Below, piece by piece: positions 1-11,144 of a stretch of DNA of 64,000 bases; the first letter of the stretch is position 1; every line of letters starts with the position of its first letter. The stretch covers positions 124,001 to 188,000 of the forward strand of contig CM000692.1 of NCBI GenBank assembly GCA_000149225.2, in the 5' to 3' direction. The notes under the pieces are model-generated. The model was not told where the DNA came from, did no database searches, and was given only the letters and a program-made list of their open reading frames with translations. Source of the stretch: Lachancea kluyveri NRRL Y-12651. Taxonomy: Eukaryota; Ascomycota; Saccharomycetes; Saccharomycetales; Saccharomycetaceae. The position numbers and the translations under genes were made by a program.

Positions 1-250
1 GATTAAATAAATCAACTCCAAAAACATATAACTATACAATACACTAAGGAAAGAATACAAAAGGAAGAACAGAAGGGGAGAAGGGCGGGAGGACGTAAAA
101 TGCAACGGCACAAGATTTCGAAGTAATTGCAGTAGTCAAAATGATATATCTTAACTGTCCAACGTATAAAATATATTAAATCCAACACGAAAAATAGAGA
201 AAATGAGACCCAGAAACAAATAAAAAGTGCATAAATATGTTTTGAAACTA

Positions 251-848
251 TCACATTCCAAACTTTAACCATTCTAAATCATCCATAACATTCCCATTGT
301 CTTGTTTCCCGTTTGAATTTGTTGGCGTGGTAGTATCGGTTGTTGATTGGTTCAACGAGGTAGTTCTTCTGCCACTTGAACTTAATTCACCGTAAAACGT
401 GGTATTACCGTTTCCGTGGGTGCTCAGACCCCTTTGCTGTTGTATCGAATCGATATAGCTACTCCGCGGAGAAGCTGTCACAGAAGTCCTCTTTAAAGAT
501 GAAGGTTGTGGTGTAGCAACATTTGCAGGCGGAAAACTGGTTGGTGTTTGGGACCGTGATGTCGGCTGTGATGTGATCAGCTGGTTGTTTGAGGCGGTAG
601 AAGAATTTACAGAAGATTGTAATTGCTGAGATAGCAACGAGGTATGTGATTTTCTTGATGGTGGACGCGACTGAAGAGGTTGCTGCTGCTGTTGTTGTTG
701 ATCTTGAGAAGAAGGGAAAAAGTCGAAGGGAGAGCGTGGTGAACGGGCAGTTTTTGGGGAACGAGTATTATTCGTGGAGTTCCAGCTGCTTGGTGCAGAG
801 ATAGTCGATGAGCTACTACCAACAGGCTGCTGCTGCTGCTGCTGTTGC

Positions 849-887
<39 letters not shown>

Positions 888-2668
888 GTTTGTTGCTGCT
901 GCATTTGATGATGGAGTTGTAACGAAGCTGCCATGAAGGAGGATGACGATGATATCAGCGTCCGTGATGATTTTCTACGAGGAATGGTGATTCCTGAACG
1001 ACCGGTAGAAGATGATAGTGGAGCAGATCCAGCTGGTAACGGGCTTGTAGCAGCAAATGAACCAGATGTAAGCCGTGGTGAGTTTGAATAGCGGGGGCTA
1101 GAGGCAGCACTGTTTCCAGCGCTGTTGGGACCGTTAACTGCAAAGTTGAAGTTGTTTGTAGAAGTTCCACTAGGCGATGGTTTTGGTAGAATCGGGACCA
1201 TGGGGCGTGAAGAAGAAGACTTGTTGCTTGAATTGGAGGCGGAACTCGAGGCACTACTTCTTCTGGACTTGCGGGCATTGCCACCGTTTACGTTGGTCGA
1301 CATGCGTTTGTTATGGTTCATCAACAAGTTGGAATTCAGGTTTGTTGAAGACCCATTGGTAGGAGTTGACGGTAGGCACATCTCCTGCATGGAAGGTGCG
1401 GGTGTCGTGCTCTTTTTCCTGTTTTTCAGTTTAGCGTGAAGTGGAGTTGTATTCACTACTATGTTTGATGCTTGTCTAGTAGATACAGCTGCCGCAGGGT
1501 TGTTGTGAGTGATGTTATTATTATAATTATTGTCATGATTACTGTCATGATTGCTGTTGCTATTGCTGTTGCTGTTGTTGTTGTTGTTTTTTCCATTGAT
1601 ACCACCCTCCTCCACCCGGCCCTTTTTGGTTCTCTTTTTGGTATTTCTCTTTTTTATGACATCGCTCTTTAGGGACAACGGCCTCATGGTGCCGTGTAAC
1701 TTTTGAAATAAGCCGCACGCATTACATAATGTGTTGCCTTGAGGGTCTCTTCTCCACAATGGGGTTTTGAACGTTTTACAGTTGAAGCATTGGACCTGAG
1801 GCTTCTTCGGCATATCGACTGAATTTGGGTTTTTCGGGATCGAAGACGATATCATGCTACTAGCGTTTCCACTCTGTCCACCTTGGATACTACCTTTCCT
1901 ATACGAGCTCAGTGACGTGCTAGAAATTGGCCTTGCCAAAGAGTTTTTTCTTACCGAGTTTGTAGTCGTTGAAGAGCTCAGTGACATACCACCATCCTCG
2001 GCCATCAAACTTTTTGTAAGCTGTGACGAAGATCTTCTCGAGGGCAGAGTCGGTCTGAAATGGGTATCTTCAGAATTGCCTCTAAGGGTAATTTGAGAGT
2101 TGTTACTACTATGGGTATTGGTGAAAAAGGATTGTGTTGGCGGGATACGAGCATGGCCGGACAGGTCCGTGTCAAATGGCGTTCCCATACTCAACAGATG
2201 GTTCCAATTTGTGTTGTTCTGGTTTGTTTCGCCGTGGCTTGCTAACACCGGGTTTTCTGAATTAAAGCTTCCTGGAGCACTTATAGTTGCAGAGTCGCTG
2301 GAGTTACTAGGAGTCATCATAAATTCTTCAACGTTAAAGTCCCAGAGCTGAGCAATTTCACCATTCTGATGGTTAACAATGTCGATGGGCTCAGTCGTCG
2401 TGCCGGTAGAGAACAAAGAATCGTACGTTTCGTGTTGCAGCTGGGCAGTATGCTGGATAGCTACAGGAGTCTGTGAGTGTGAATGGCTATCACTGCCAAA
2501 GGCATTGAACAGATTGACATCCAGTTCCTCAGGCAGTATTTCCAACATAGAGTCAAGTATGTTGTTATTGTTTCTGCGGCTGCCGTTGCCATCATTGTTA
2601 TCGTTACCGCTGGCACCTGCGGTATCGTTGCCGAGCATATTGTACATGTTGGTGCCGCCGTCAGCCAT
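251..2668 (-). CDS. GLN3: GATA-type nitrogen transcription activator Gln3
   Basis: Encodes 805 residues. A single GATA zinc finger (C294-X2-C297-X17-C315-X2-C318) is followed by a basic stretch, as in fungal nitrogen activators that bind GATAA and switch on nitrogen-catabolite-repressed genes; in the family, location is cytoplasmic under rich nitrogen and nuclear when nitrogen is poor. The rest is low complexity: Asn/Ser-rich runs after the finger and a long Gln tract near residue 600. The conserved-looking C-terminus ends [11 protein letters not shown]. cerevisiae Gln3 is about 730 residues; the surplus lies in the Asn and Gln tracts. GLN3 is preferred over GAT1 because the next genes (VRG4/HVG1, KRE29) are the neighbours of YER040W. 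The start is the first ATG of the frame and is divergent from VRG4. Confidence 0.93.
826..902 (-). repeat. CAG/CAA trinucleotide tract in GLN3
   Basis: On the coding strand this is a run of CAA codons with some CAG, giving an almost pure polyglutamine segment of about 24 residues. Uninterrupted CAA runs of this kind usually vary in length between strains. Confidence 0.9.
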
Positions 2669-3470
2669 TATTGTCCGCGAGTGAAAGATGTAGAGTCGTT
2701 ACAGGCTAGTCGTTGATCCTTGTCGGTGAGTCTCCCAATTCTCGCTGATAGACTAGAAACTTTTTCTTTGTAGCGTGAATCGGCAGCTGCATTTCACGTG
2801 CGATGTGATGATGACTTCTTCGTATGACAGTATATACATATCGCTCAATTTTTTTTTATTTTTTTTTTCGATTTATCAGTGGTAGCTAAAACCCCGATGG
2901 TCACGTGCAAGCCGTGTAGCCTTAGAACTCTCATTGATACGAACAGGTGGGACTACCGGTGTGGTTGAAATACATCCACGCCTACGGCTCTCTACTATTG
3001 CTGTTCCCATACCTCTTGCTCACGTTCTTCTTTATTTCCTTTTTTCTTTCTCTCTCTACACACGTATACCTTTTCTTCAACGACATATCATGATGATACT
3101 AGATCAGATGGCTTTAAGACCGCCGTCACCGTCCAGCACGATCATGACTCACATTCGCCCCTTCCGCCTGGACCCGTGACACGTGACTTTTTTTAAAAAA
3201 TCTCCGTGTAATTCCGTATGCCTTTATACGGACCAAGTATCACGTGATTTTCGTGCAAAACGCGAACACGAAAAAAAAATTTTTTTGCTTTTCATTTTCT
3301 ATTATTTTTCGTACAGCGGTATATTTACCCTCCCCCCACCTCCCCATTAATTCAATCTGACATCCATAAAATTTGTTCGCCCGGTATCTCTTGTTTCCCT
3401 TTTACGTGTCACCGTAAATCACAAAAGACAACAAGATACTAAGCTTTTGCGTTAGACTCCTATAGAAATT
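2669..3470. promoter_or_regulatory. Divergent GLN3-VRG4 promoter with four CACGTG E-boxes
   Basis: The 802-nt divergent intergenic region carries CACGTG at 2795-2800, 2902-2907, 3180-3185 and 3241-3246. The last is within the extended palindrome ATCACGTGAT, and the sites at 2902 and 3180 (read on the minus strand) fit RTCACGTG, the Cbf1-type motif; Pho4 or Tye7 could also use the core. One TTTATC (GATAAA on the minus strand) near 2872 could let GATA factors act on GLN3. A TTTATAC sequence near 3223 is a TATA candidate for VRG4. Binding is inferred from motif matches only. Confidence 0.55.
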
Positions 3471-4487
3471 ATGTCTGAACTAAAAGTTGATAACGGTCCA
3501 TGGTCTCATGTCGCTAATTCTGGTCCTATTTCCATTCTATCCTACTGTGGGTCTTCTATCTTGATGACCGTCACCAACAAGTTTGTTGTCAACTTGGAAA
3601 ATTTCAATATGAACTTTGTCATGTTGTTCGTTCAGTCTTTGGTTTGTACCCTGGCTCTAGTGATTTTGAAGTGTTTGGGGTATGCCAAATTCAGACCTTT
3701 GAACAAGACGGATGCTAAGAATTGGTTCCCTATCTCCGTTTTGTTGGTCTTGATGATCTACACTTCCTCTAAGGCTTTGCAGTACTTGGCCGTCCCAATC
3801 TATACCATTTTCAAGAACTTGACTATCATCTTGATTGCTTACGGTGAGGTCTTATTCTTTGGTGGTAAGGTCACTCCAATGGAGCTATCTTCCTTCTTGT
3901 TGATGGTTTTGTCTTCCATTGTTGCCACCTGGGGTGACCAGCAAGATGTGGCACAGAAGGCTGCTGCCGCCGCCGCCGCTGCCTCTACTGTCGCCTCCGA
4001 GGTCGAATCTTACTTCAACGTTGGTTACTTCTGGATGTTCACCAACTGTATTTCCTCTGCTTTGTTCGTTTTGATCATGAGAAAGAGAATCAAGTTGACC
4101 AACTTTAAGGATTTCGACACCATGTTCTACAACAACATTTTGGCCCTACCAATTTTGTTGGTTGCCTCCTTTTTGGTTGAAGATTGGTCTTCCAAAAACT
4201 TGGCCATCAACTTGGCCCAAGACTCTGTCGTCGCCATGGTTATCTCCGGTCTAGCCTCTGTCGGTATCTCTTACTGTTCTGGTTGGTGTGTCAGAGTCAC
4301 ATCTTCCACCACTTACTCTATGGTTGGTGCTTTGAACAAGTTGCCAATTGCCTTGTCCGGTCTAATCTTCTTTGATGCACCAAGAAACTTCTTGTCCATC
4401 TTGTCCATCTTTTTGGGCTTCTTGGCTGGTATTGTCTATGCTGTTGCCAAGCAAAAGAAGCAACAACCAGCTTCACCAAAGGCTTGA
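3471..4487 (+). CDS. VRG4: Golgi GDP-mannose transporter (Vrg4/Hvg1 family)
   Basis: Encodes 338 residues, the length of S. cerevisiae Vrg4. It is a multi-span hydrophobic nucleotide-sugar transporter that exchanges cytosolic GDP-mannose for GMP across the Golgi membrane to feed mannosyltransferases. The family GDP-mannose-binding motif GALNK is present at residues 286-290, followed by the conserved LPIALSG and FFDAPRN segments. An alanine run near residue 165 lies in the loop after the WGDQQD motif. Codon use is strongly biased (TTG, GTC, TCC), as in highly expressed yeast genes. It stands for both VRG4 (YGL225W) and HVG1 (YER039C), which I take as duplicates from the genome duplication. Confidence 0.95.
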   Translation: MSELKVDNGPWSHVANSGPISILSYCGSSILMTVTNKFVVNLENFNMNFVMLFVQSLVCTLALVILKCLGYAKFRPLNKTDAKNWFPISVLLVLMIYTSSKALQYLAVPIYTIFKNLTIILIAYGEVLFFGGKVTPMELSSFLLMVLSSIVATWGDQQDVAQKAAAAAAAASTVASEVESYFNVGYFWMFTNCISSALFVLIMRKRIKLTNFKDFDTMFYNNILALPILLVASFLVEDWSSKNLAINLAQDSVVAMVISGLASVGISYCSGWCVRVTSSTTYSMVGALNKLPIALSGLIFFDAPRNFLSILSIFLGFLAGIVYAVAKQKKQQPASPKA

Positions 4488-4551
4488 ATAAGAAGGGTAG
4501 CGGAACCACACACGCTCTCTCTCTCTATCTATTTTTATTTTAAGAAACGAT

Positions 4552-4591
<40 letters not shown>

Positions 4592-4877
4592 GTAACAAGT
4601 ACATATACATGTATATACAGACTATTGCCTACCATCACCTTGGCTTTTGTACGCCCGTACACTCTTCTCTGCTGGCTTTCCGCCACTGTATATCGAAGAT
4701 TCATTGGCCATCTCGGACGTATAAAGGCTATTAGCATTGTACTGTCATTTGAGACGAGCATCCAAACAGCTCAGAAACCAGAACATCTTGATTTGTTAAA
4801 GGAAAAAAAAAAATGAATGGAAAACCCCTGTGTGAAACGCGTACATGCAGATCCAGTAATGGAGGTATTCAAAGCTG
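4488..4877. other. VRG4-KRE29 intergenic region
   Basis: Contains the VRG4 3' end with a CT-rich stretch, then a (TAC)13 microsatellite, a probable KRE29 promoter region (GTATAAAG near 4721) and an A11 run at about 4802-4813. Two upstream ATGs at 4813 and 4817 precede KRE29; the first opens a 21-codon frame whose stop overlaps the KRE29 start. Confidence 0.6.
4552..4590. repeat. (TAC)13 microsatellite
   Basis: An uninterrupted TAC trinucleotide run of 39 nt lies in the non-coding region downstream of VRG4. Confidence 0.95.
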
Positions 4878-6182
4878 ATGAGCCAGAACGATGATAGTAA
4901 GGTAAGCCAAGTGGATTCACCAAGCTATAGCTCATCAACTGACACACCGTCTTCTTCGTGCGATTCTCCACCTCATACACATACATCTTGCTCTGAACAG
5001 GAGGTTGTTAACGATTCCCAGGCATCCGAATGGGATTCCCCTATTAACAATCATGAGCTGAAAGAGGATGATTATCCAGTCACAGCCTCTGAAGAAGAGG
5101 CCAACACCACTGAACTTTTTTTCTCTGATGACCAGTTCCCCAGTGACAGGATTTTGGGCTACACCGAACCTAAAACTATCACCGGGGCTACCGAAAGCAA
5201 TCATTTGGCCGATGATGAAGGAAATGTTATTAGATTCAAAAATTTTGAGCCTGCAAATCATTTTGACCATAACATCGTCACCACGTTGGAAAAAATTCAA
5301 GAGCTCACAGATCAGATCGACAGTTCGCCTGAAAAAAAGACCACTGCTAACACCTCTGATAATGACAAAAAGACACAAATTAGGAAACAACTGAAGCGTC
5401 CGATCCCAGCTTGCTATGAGCATATGCTACTCAGTGAAAACATCTCTGGACAGTTTCAAGATTGGCATTTTATTACCGAGCCACCAACTTGGGTTGAAAC
5501 TGTGGATTTGGATTTGGATTTTATTGGAGCTAACACCAAGACAAAGCACTTTAAGAACATTAAAGACTTGCTCGCCTCCTTCGGTGTTGCAAGAGACAAG
5601 TTCGTGCCCAATCTCAAGATAAAAAATATGGACTGCTACGATACGCTCAACGGACTAGTTCCTGTCGACACGATGTGCCGCCAATTGGGGAAATACATCG
5701 ATGACCCGCAGTTTGTGAAATACTTTTTCTGCTTTATCCTTGACAGGAAGATATATTCTTCTTTAGATTTTGATCCGCAATGGTGTGACACCATCTTCAA
5801 GAGACTCAACAAACGGCATATGATTCGGGTCTACTTTGACCTTCTCTCCAAGGACAATTATTTCCTCCACTTCAGGGCCGTTAGACAAATTCCGCAACTT
5901 CAAGACTTACTGATCAAACACATCTTTCCGTATGAAGACTGCAAGGTTATACAGACACGGATCGTTGGTGAGTTCAACAACTTGATTGATAAACGGCAGT
6001 TTCGTGATTTGCTTTATTTCATCTTGTTTATATTTGGCTCCACTCCAATCCCGTTTGGCCGTACTCGAATCACCGAATATTTTAGAGAGTGTGTTTACGA
6101 CGTCGGTGGGGAAAGTGTCAACCAAGTTGAGATTACTATCATTAGAAGTTATGTTAACATGTTTATAAAGATGAACCAGTGA
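4878..6182 (+). CDS. KRE29: Smc5-Smc6 complex subunit Kre29
   Basis: Encodes 434 residues (S. cerevisiae Kre29 464). The N-terminal third is acidic and Ser/Thr-rich and looks disordered. The C-terminal two thirds are helical, and the end (residues about 370-430, with LLYFILFIFGS, IPFG and ITEYFRECV) matches the conserved end of Kre29. In the family Kre29 pairs with Nse5 to load and regulate the Smc5-Smc6 DNA-repair complex in the nucleus. Position next to VRG4/HVG1 and convergent with SDT1/PHM8 (35 nt between stop codons) is that of YER038C. The initiation context is unusual: the stop of a 21-codon upstream frame overlaps this ATG as TGATG. Confidence 0.85.
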   Translation: MSQNDDSKVSQVDSPSYSSSTDTPSSSCDSPPHTHTSCSEQEVVNDSQASEWDSPINNHELKEDDYPVTASEEEANTTELFFSDDQFPSDRILGYTEPKTITGATESNHLADDEGNVIRFKNFEPANHFDHNIVTTLEKIQELTDQIDSSPEKKTTANTSDNDKKTQIRKQLKRPIPACYEHMLLSENISGQFQDWHFITEPPTWVETVDLDLDFIGANTKTKHFKNIKDLLASFGVARDKFVPNLKIKNMDCYDTLNGLVPVDTMCRQLGKYIDDPQFVKYFFCFILDRKIYSSLDFDPQWCDTIFKRLNKRHMIRVYFDLLSKDNYFLHFRAVRQIPQLQDLLIKHIFPYEDCKVIQTRIVGEFNNLIDKRQFRDLLYFILFIFGSTPIPFGRTRITEYFRECVYDVGGESVNQVEITIIRSYVNMFIKMNQ

Positions 6183-6217
6183 AATACTCTGTACTAAGAA
6201 TTTAATGTTACTATTAC

Positions 6218-7144
<927 letters not shown>

Positions 7145-7249
7145 TTATATAGGGGCTAGGTCCAAGACTTAGGAAAAATATGGCTGTAAGAAAACGTGGC
7201 GATCGGTATCAAGGGCCGTTCGTATCGTTACTGGTGATGCTAATTTCTT

Positions 7250-8683
7250 CTATATAGACTCTACTAACTTAATTTTATCATCAAGAAAATGGCGGAAATT
7301 GGCCATGTTTGTACCAAGTACCAACTGGCTGATAATGCTGTTTGTTGTGTTCTGTGGTTTATCCACAAATGAGTCACTGGGTTCATTTCCGGCGGAGGAA
7401 ATTTTAAATGCATCGGAGTTATCTTGAATTTCAGATGTAGATTGGGACAGATCGGATGGCTCATCAATGGCCTCGTCGCTTTTCTCCTGGCCAGTTTCTT
7501 CCTCCACAGGGCCTTCTTTTACATTAAGACTTTCCCTCTCTACTGGACCACTCTTTGTGGTTTCCACTTCAGGGCCATTTTCGGCATCGTGATCCTGTTC
7601 TGCTTCAGAAAGGCTATTTTCAGTGGCTGCACCAGGTTCAGCTGTACTCTCAGAACAGAGTACCGCATCCGTCGTAGTCTCCTTGTTTTTCGATTTTTCT
7701 TCCTCTAACAAACTGACCACTCTTCTCTTGATATCGTCAACGGTCTTAGTATCGCCATATTTTTTAACGTCATGCAGGAGTTCGACTATTCTTTTGACCA
7801 TTTCGTACAGCCTTCTCTGCTTTTTTGAAGTCAAGCCCATACAGTACAAGTCTGCATCGCGTACAAATAGAGAGATGTCTTCTTCTATCGTCGAGGAGTG
7901 GTACAAATCTACGAGCATTTGTTCCTCGGTAAAAATTGTGTAGGCGTTAAACTCAGATTCGATAGTCTGCAGCAGTTTTTCGTTCAACTTTGCTTTAAAT
8001 GTCTTGCTGGAGACGAACTCTTGAATCAAAGGATCCGAAGATGCGTTCGTCAATAAAGAATCGTCGCCTAATAACGATTGGAACAACAGGGCGTCAAACT
8101 GGTCGGTTTTAAACTGGTAGAGCTCTGTTTTACTGTGGAATAAATGGTACAGCTTCACCCACTGGATTGTGGTAAATGGCGCAGTATCGAGCAGTATGTG
8201 GTCTTCAAGCGACTTGCACTGCTTTTCAACTACCGATTCGTAGCCCGATACATCTGTCGTTTGCAAAGCATCGAAGTTCAGTAGCAAAGAGTCAAAAGTG
8301 GCACTTGATAAAGAAAACTTGGTGAAATTCGTAACGGCGCTGGACCAATCGGCGATTGCTAGAACCAAGCGGGCTTTACTAGTGTTAAACGGTGAATTGG
8401 ACCTGCTGTCCCGTTGTATGTTGACAGTCTTTTCATCTAAAATCTTTCCAAGAGTGTACTGCTTGTCATTGAAGCATAGATCCATCAGCTTGGAATCTAA
8501 AGACTTGACATCCTGGTACAAAGTTGTCACAGAGTGCGTGACATCTAAGATTTGAGCATAGTTGCTTCCCAATTGCTTACTGAACTGGTCTTTTACTTTA
8601 GTGGTTTCTAAAGACAGTTGTAGACTATAGTCACGTAGCTCCGTTATAGTCCTTTGTTCAAATAGAGAAGTGACATTGGTCAT
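7250..8683 (-). CDS. COG1: Conserved oligomeric Golgi complex subunit Cog1
   Basis: Encodes 477 residues from the first ATG at 8683 (S. cerevisiae Cog1 417). The frame stays open upstream to 8767 but holds no ATG there, and the bases just before 8683 look like an A-rich yeast leader. Cog1 is a subunit of the COG tether that captures vesicles for retrograde transport within the Golgi. The N-terminal region with FEQRTITELRDYS and LGSNYAQILDVTHSV is the coiled Cog1 domain. A Glu/Ser-rich segment of roughly 110 residues near the C-terminus, before a conserved-looking NFRHFLDDKI end, accounts for the extra length. Order and strand fit YGL223C, tandem with SDT1. Confidence 0.88.
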   Translation of the reverse strand: MTNVTSLFEQRTITELRDYSLQLSLETTKVKDQFSKQLGSNYAQILDVTHSVTTLYQDVKSLDSKLMDLCFNDKQYTLGKILDEKTVNIQRDSRSNSPFNTSKARLVLAIADWSSAVTNFTKFSLSSATFDSLLLNFDALQTTDVSGYESVVEKQCKSLEDHILLDTAPFTTIQWVKLYHLFHSKTELYQFKTDQFDALLFQSLLGDDSLLTNASSDPLIQEFVSSKTFKAKLNEKLLQTIESEFNAYTIFTEEQMLVDLYHSSTIEEDISLFVRDADLYCMGLTSKKQRRLYEMVKRIVELLHDVKKYGDTKTVDDIKRRVVSLLEEEKSKNKETTTDAVLCSESTAEPGAATENSLSEAEQDHDAENGPEVETTKSGPVERESLNVKEGPVEEETGQEKSDEAIDEPSDLSQSTSEIQDNSDAFKISSAGNEPSDSFVDKPQNTTNSIISQLVLGTNMANFRHFLDDKIKLVESI

Positions 8684-9317
8684 GGCAGCTTCGTTTGTTG
8701 TTTGTATGAATTTTTTTTTTCTTTTCAATAGTTTTTGAATATCATAATTCAAATATACACTGGTCAAGGATTATGGTCAACAAAAATTAAGATTTACAGG
8801 AAAACTGAGTATTGCCGTGAAAAGGTATACTCGAATATATATCGAATTGCAAAGGTCTTGCGCTCTTCAACATCCAGCCACCTTGATAGACCCAAAGAGC
8901 TATAGAAGTTGTGTTTTGTGTACGTGATAGAAGCTCTTTCCAAAATTGCCGGATTATATCTACAACTGTGTAAATATTATCTGCCAATTTTACCCTTAGA
9001 TGCTTCTGTACATTGGTATACTTAGATTATTTCTGAAAATATGTCCGTTCTCCCTACTATGTGTCAACTTTATGTATAGCCTCATCGGACTAATTGTCAC
9101 GTGAATGATGTCTAGTTCCGGGTAATTGAATTAAATCCTTGCACCACGTGTATTTACGTCATATATGGCTGTTTTCTTTTCTTTTCCTACTTCTTCGTTG
9201 AAAAATTTTCTTTTTTTTTTTAAGAAGGGCTATCATTGCTGTATTCGAGACTCATCTCTATTCAACTTAGGTATTCCTTTACTAAAAGCAGTACTAACAC
9301 AACCTTAAAGTTACAAC
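8684..9317. promoter_or_regulatory. Divergent COG1-ARB1 promoter with ribosome-biogenesis motifs
   Basis: The motif TGAAAAATTTT (RRPE) is exact at 9199-9209, about 110 nt before the ARB1 ATG. CTCATCG at 9081-9087 and CTCATC near 9251 are PAC-like cores (GATGAG on the other strand). RRPE and PAC mark yeast ribosome-biogenesis genes, which fits ARB1. Two CACGTG boxes lie at 9098-9103 and 9145-9150, and CCGGGTAA at 9118-9125 is a Reb1-type site. Motif matches only. Confidence 0.6.
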
Positions 9318-11144
9318 ATGCCTCCAGTATCCACATCTAAGGCTAAGAGAGAAGCTAAGAAAGCTGAAAGAGAAGCTAAGAGGGCTGCCGAAGGTAAGCC
9401 TATCAGAAAGTCTAAGAAGAAGGACTCTCCTGAGGAAGACGCTGCCGATGCTGCTGCCAGGGAAATCGCGCAACTAAAATTGCAACAGGATAAAGACGGT
9501 CTGTCTGATCGTGTTGTTACTGGTGTTTTGGACTCTTTGGAAACCTCCAGAGATATCAAGATGTCCTCGGTTTCTCTACTTTTCCACGGTAAGGTATTGA
9601 TCCAAGACTCCAACTTGGAATTAAACTACGGTCGTCACTATGGTCTTTTGGGTGAAAACGGTTGTGGTAAATCTACTTTTTTGAAGGCCATTGCCACCAG
9701 AGAATATCCAATTCCTGAAAATATCGACGTTTACTTGTTGGATGAGCCTGCAGAACCTTCCGAGCTATCTGCCTTGGATTACGTTGTCACAGAAGCTCAA
9801 AACGAATTGAAGAGATTGGAAGACCTAGTTGAAAAAATCATTTTGGAAGACGGTCCAGAATCTGAACTTCTGGAACCACTTTATGAAAAAATGGATTCCA
9901 TGGATCCAAACACTTTTGAAAGCAGAGCTGCTGTTATTTTGATTGGTTTGGGTTTCAACTCCAAAACCATTACTAAGAAGACCAAGGATATGTCTGGTGG
10001 TTGGAAAATGCGTGTTGCCTTAGCAAAGGCCTTGTTCGTTAAGCCAACTTTGTTGTTGTTGGATGATCCAACTGCGCATTTGGATTTGGAAGCTTGTGTT
10101 TGGTTGGAAGAGTACTTGAAGAGATTCGACAGAACTTTGGTTTTGGTATCTCACTCCCAGGATTTCTTGAACGGTGTTTGTACAAACATGATCGACATGA
10201 GATTGCAACAGTTGACCGCCTACGGTGGTAACTACGACTCGTATGTCAAGACCCGTTCCGAATTGGAAACCAACCAAATGAAACAATACAGTAAGCAACA
10301 AGAAGAAATTGCTCATATCAAGAAGTTCATTGCATCTGCAGGTACTTATGCTAACTTGGTCAAGCAAGCTAAATCTAGACAAAAGATTTTGGACAAGATG
10401 GAAGCAGATGGTTTGGTCCAAGCCGTAGTTGCCGACAAAGTGTTCTCCTTCAGATTCCCACCAGTTGAAAGACTACCACCTCCAGTTTTGGCATTCGATG
10501 ACATATCCTTCTCGTACGACGACAATCCAGAAAATAACTTGTACGAGAAGTTGAACTTTGGTGTCGATATGGACTCCAGAATCGCCCTTGTGGGCCCAAA
10601 CGGTGTTGGTAAATCTACTCTATTGAAAATTATGACCGGTCAACTAATGCCACAATCTGGCCGTGTCTCCAGACACACTCACGTCAAGTTGGGTGTTTAC
10701 TCCCAGCACTCTCAAGATCAACTAGATTTGACCAAATCCCCACTAGAGTTTGTTCGTGACAAGTACCCTAACATTTCTCAAGATTTCCAATACTGGAGAG
10801 GTCAATTGGGCCGTTACGGGTTGACAGGTGAAGCTCAAACCTCCCAAATGGGTACTCTATCTGAAGGCCAACGTTCTCGTGTTGTGTTTGCATTACTAGC
10901 ATTGGAACAACCAAACGTCTTATTGCTGGATGAACCTACTAACGGTCTGGATATTCCAACTATTGACTCCTTGGCAGATGCCATCAATGAATTCAACGGT
11001 GGTGTTGTTGTTGTCTCTCACGATTTCAGATTGTTGGACAAGATTGCTCAAGATATTTTCGTCGTTGAACACAAGACTGCCACTAGATGGAATGGTTCTA
11101 TTTTGGACTACAAGAACAAGTTGGCAAAGAACGTTGTCTTGTAA
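9318..11144 (+). CDS. ARB1: ABC-F ATPase Arb1, ribosome biogenesis
   Basis: Encodes 608 residues (S. cerevisiae Arb1 610), with two nucleotide-binding domains and no membrane domain. Walker A motifs are GENGCGKST (from residue 112) and GPNGVGKST (from 426). Signature motifs are MSGGWKMR (225) and LSEGQRSR. Walker B segments are LLLLDDPTAHLD (D249-D250) and LLLDEPTNGLD (D538-E539). The first site has Asp where most ABC-F proteins have Glu; S. cerevisiae Arb1 shares this, so it is a family trait rather than damage. A Lys/Ala-rich N-terminal extension precedes domain 1. Arb1 shuttles between nucleus and cytoplasm and supports 40S and 60S biogenesis. Codon bias is strong. Matches YER036C in order and strand. 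Confidence 0.97.
   Translation: MPPVSTSKAKREAKKAEREAKRAAEGKPIRKSKKKDSPEEDAADAAAREIAQLKLQQDKDGLSDRVVTGVLDSLETSRDIKMSSVSLLFHGKVLIQDSNLELNYGRHYGLLGENGCGKSTFLKAIATREYPIPENIDVYLLDEPAEPSELSALDYVVTEAQNELKRLEDLVEKIILEDGPESELLEPLYEKMDSMDPNTFESRAAVILIGLGFNSKTITKKTKDMSGGWKMRVALAKALFVKPTLLLLDDPTAHLDLEACVWLEEYLKRFDRTLVLVSHSQDFLNGVCTNMIDMRLQQLTAYGGNYDSYVKTRSELETNQMKQYSKQQEEIAHIKKFIASAGTYANLVKQAKSRQKILDKMEADGLVQAVVADKVFSFRFPPVERLPPPVLAFDDISFSYDDNPENNLYEKLNFGVDMDSRIALVGPNGVGKSTLLKIMTGQLMPQSGRVSRHTHVKLGVYSQHSQDQLDLTKSPLEFVRDKYPNISQDFQYWRGQLGRYGLTGEAQTSQMGTLSEGQRSRVVFALLALEQPNVLLLDEPTNGLDIPTIDSLADAINEFNGGVVVVSHDFRLLDKIAQDIFVVEHKTATRWNGSILDYKNKLAKNVVL

Noticed and set aside
8684-8767. N-terminal extension of Cog1
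   Set aside because: The extension has no ATG, and the DNA looks like an A-rich 5' leader ending at the ATG at 8683.
8787-8987. Minus-strand frame of 66 codons upstream of COG1
   Set aside because: No in-frame ATG at the start, no recognised domain, and an upstream splice acceptor would lead into stop codons.
9651-10064. Possible loss of the catalytic Glu in the first ATPase site of Arb1 (DDPTAHLD)
   Set aside because: S. cerevisiae Arb1 has the same Asp-Asp sequence, so it is normal for the protein.
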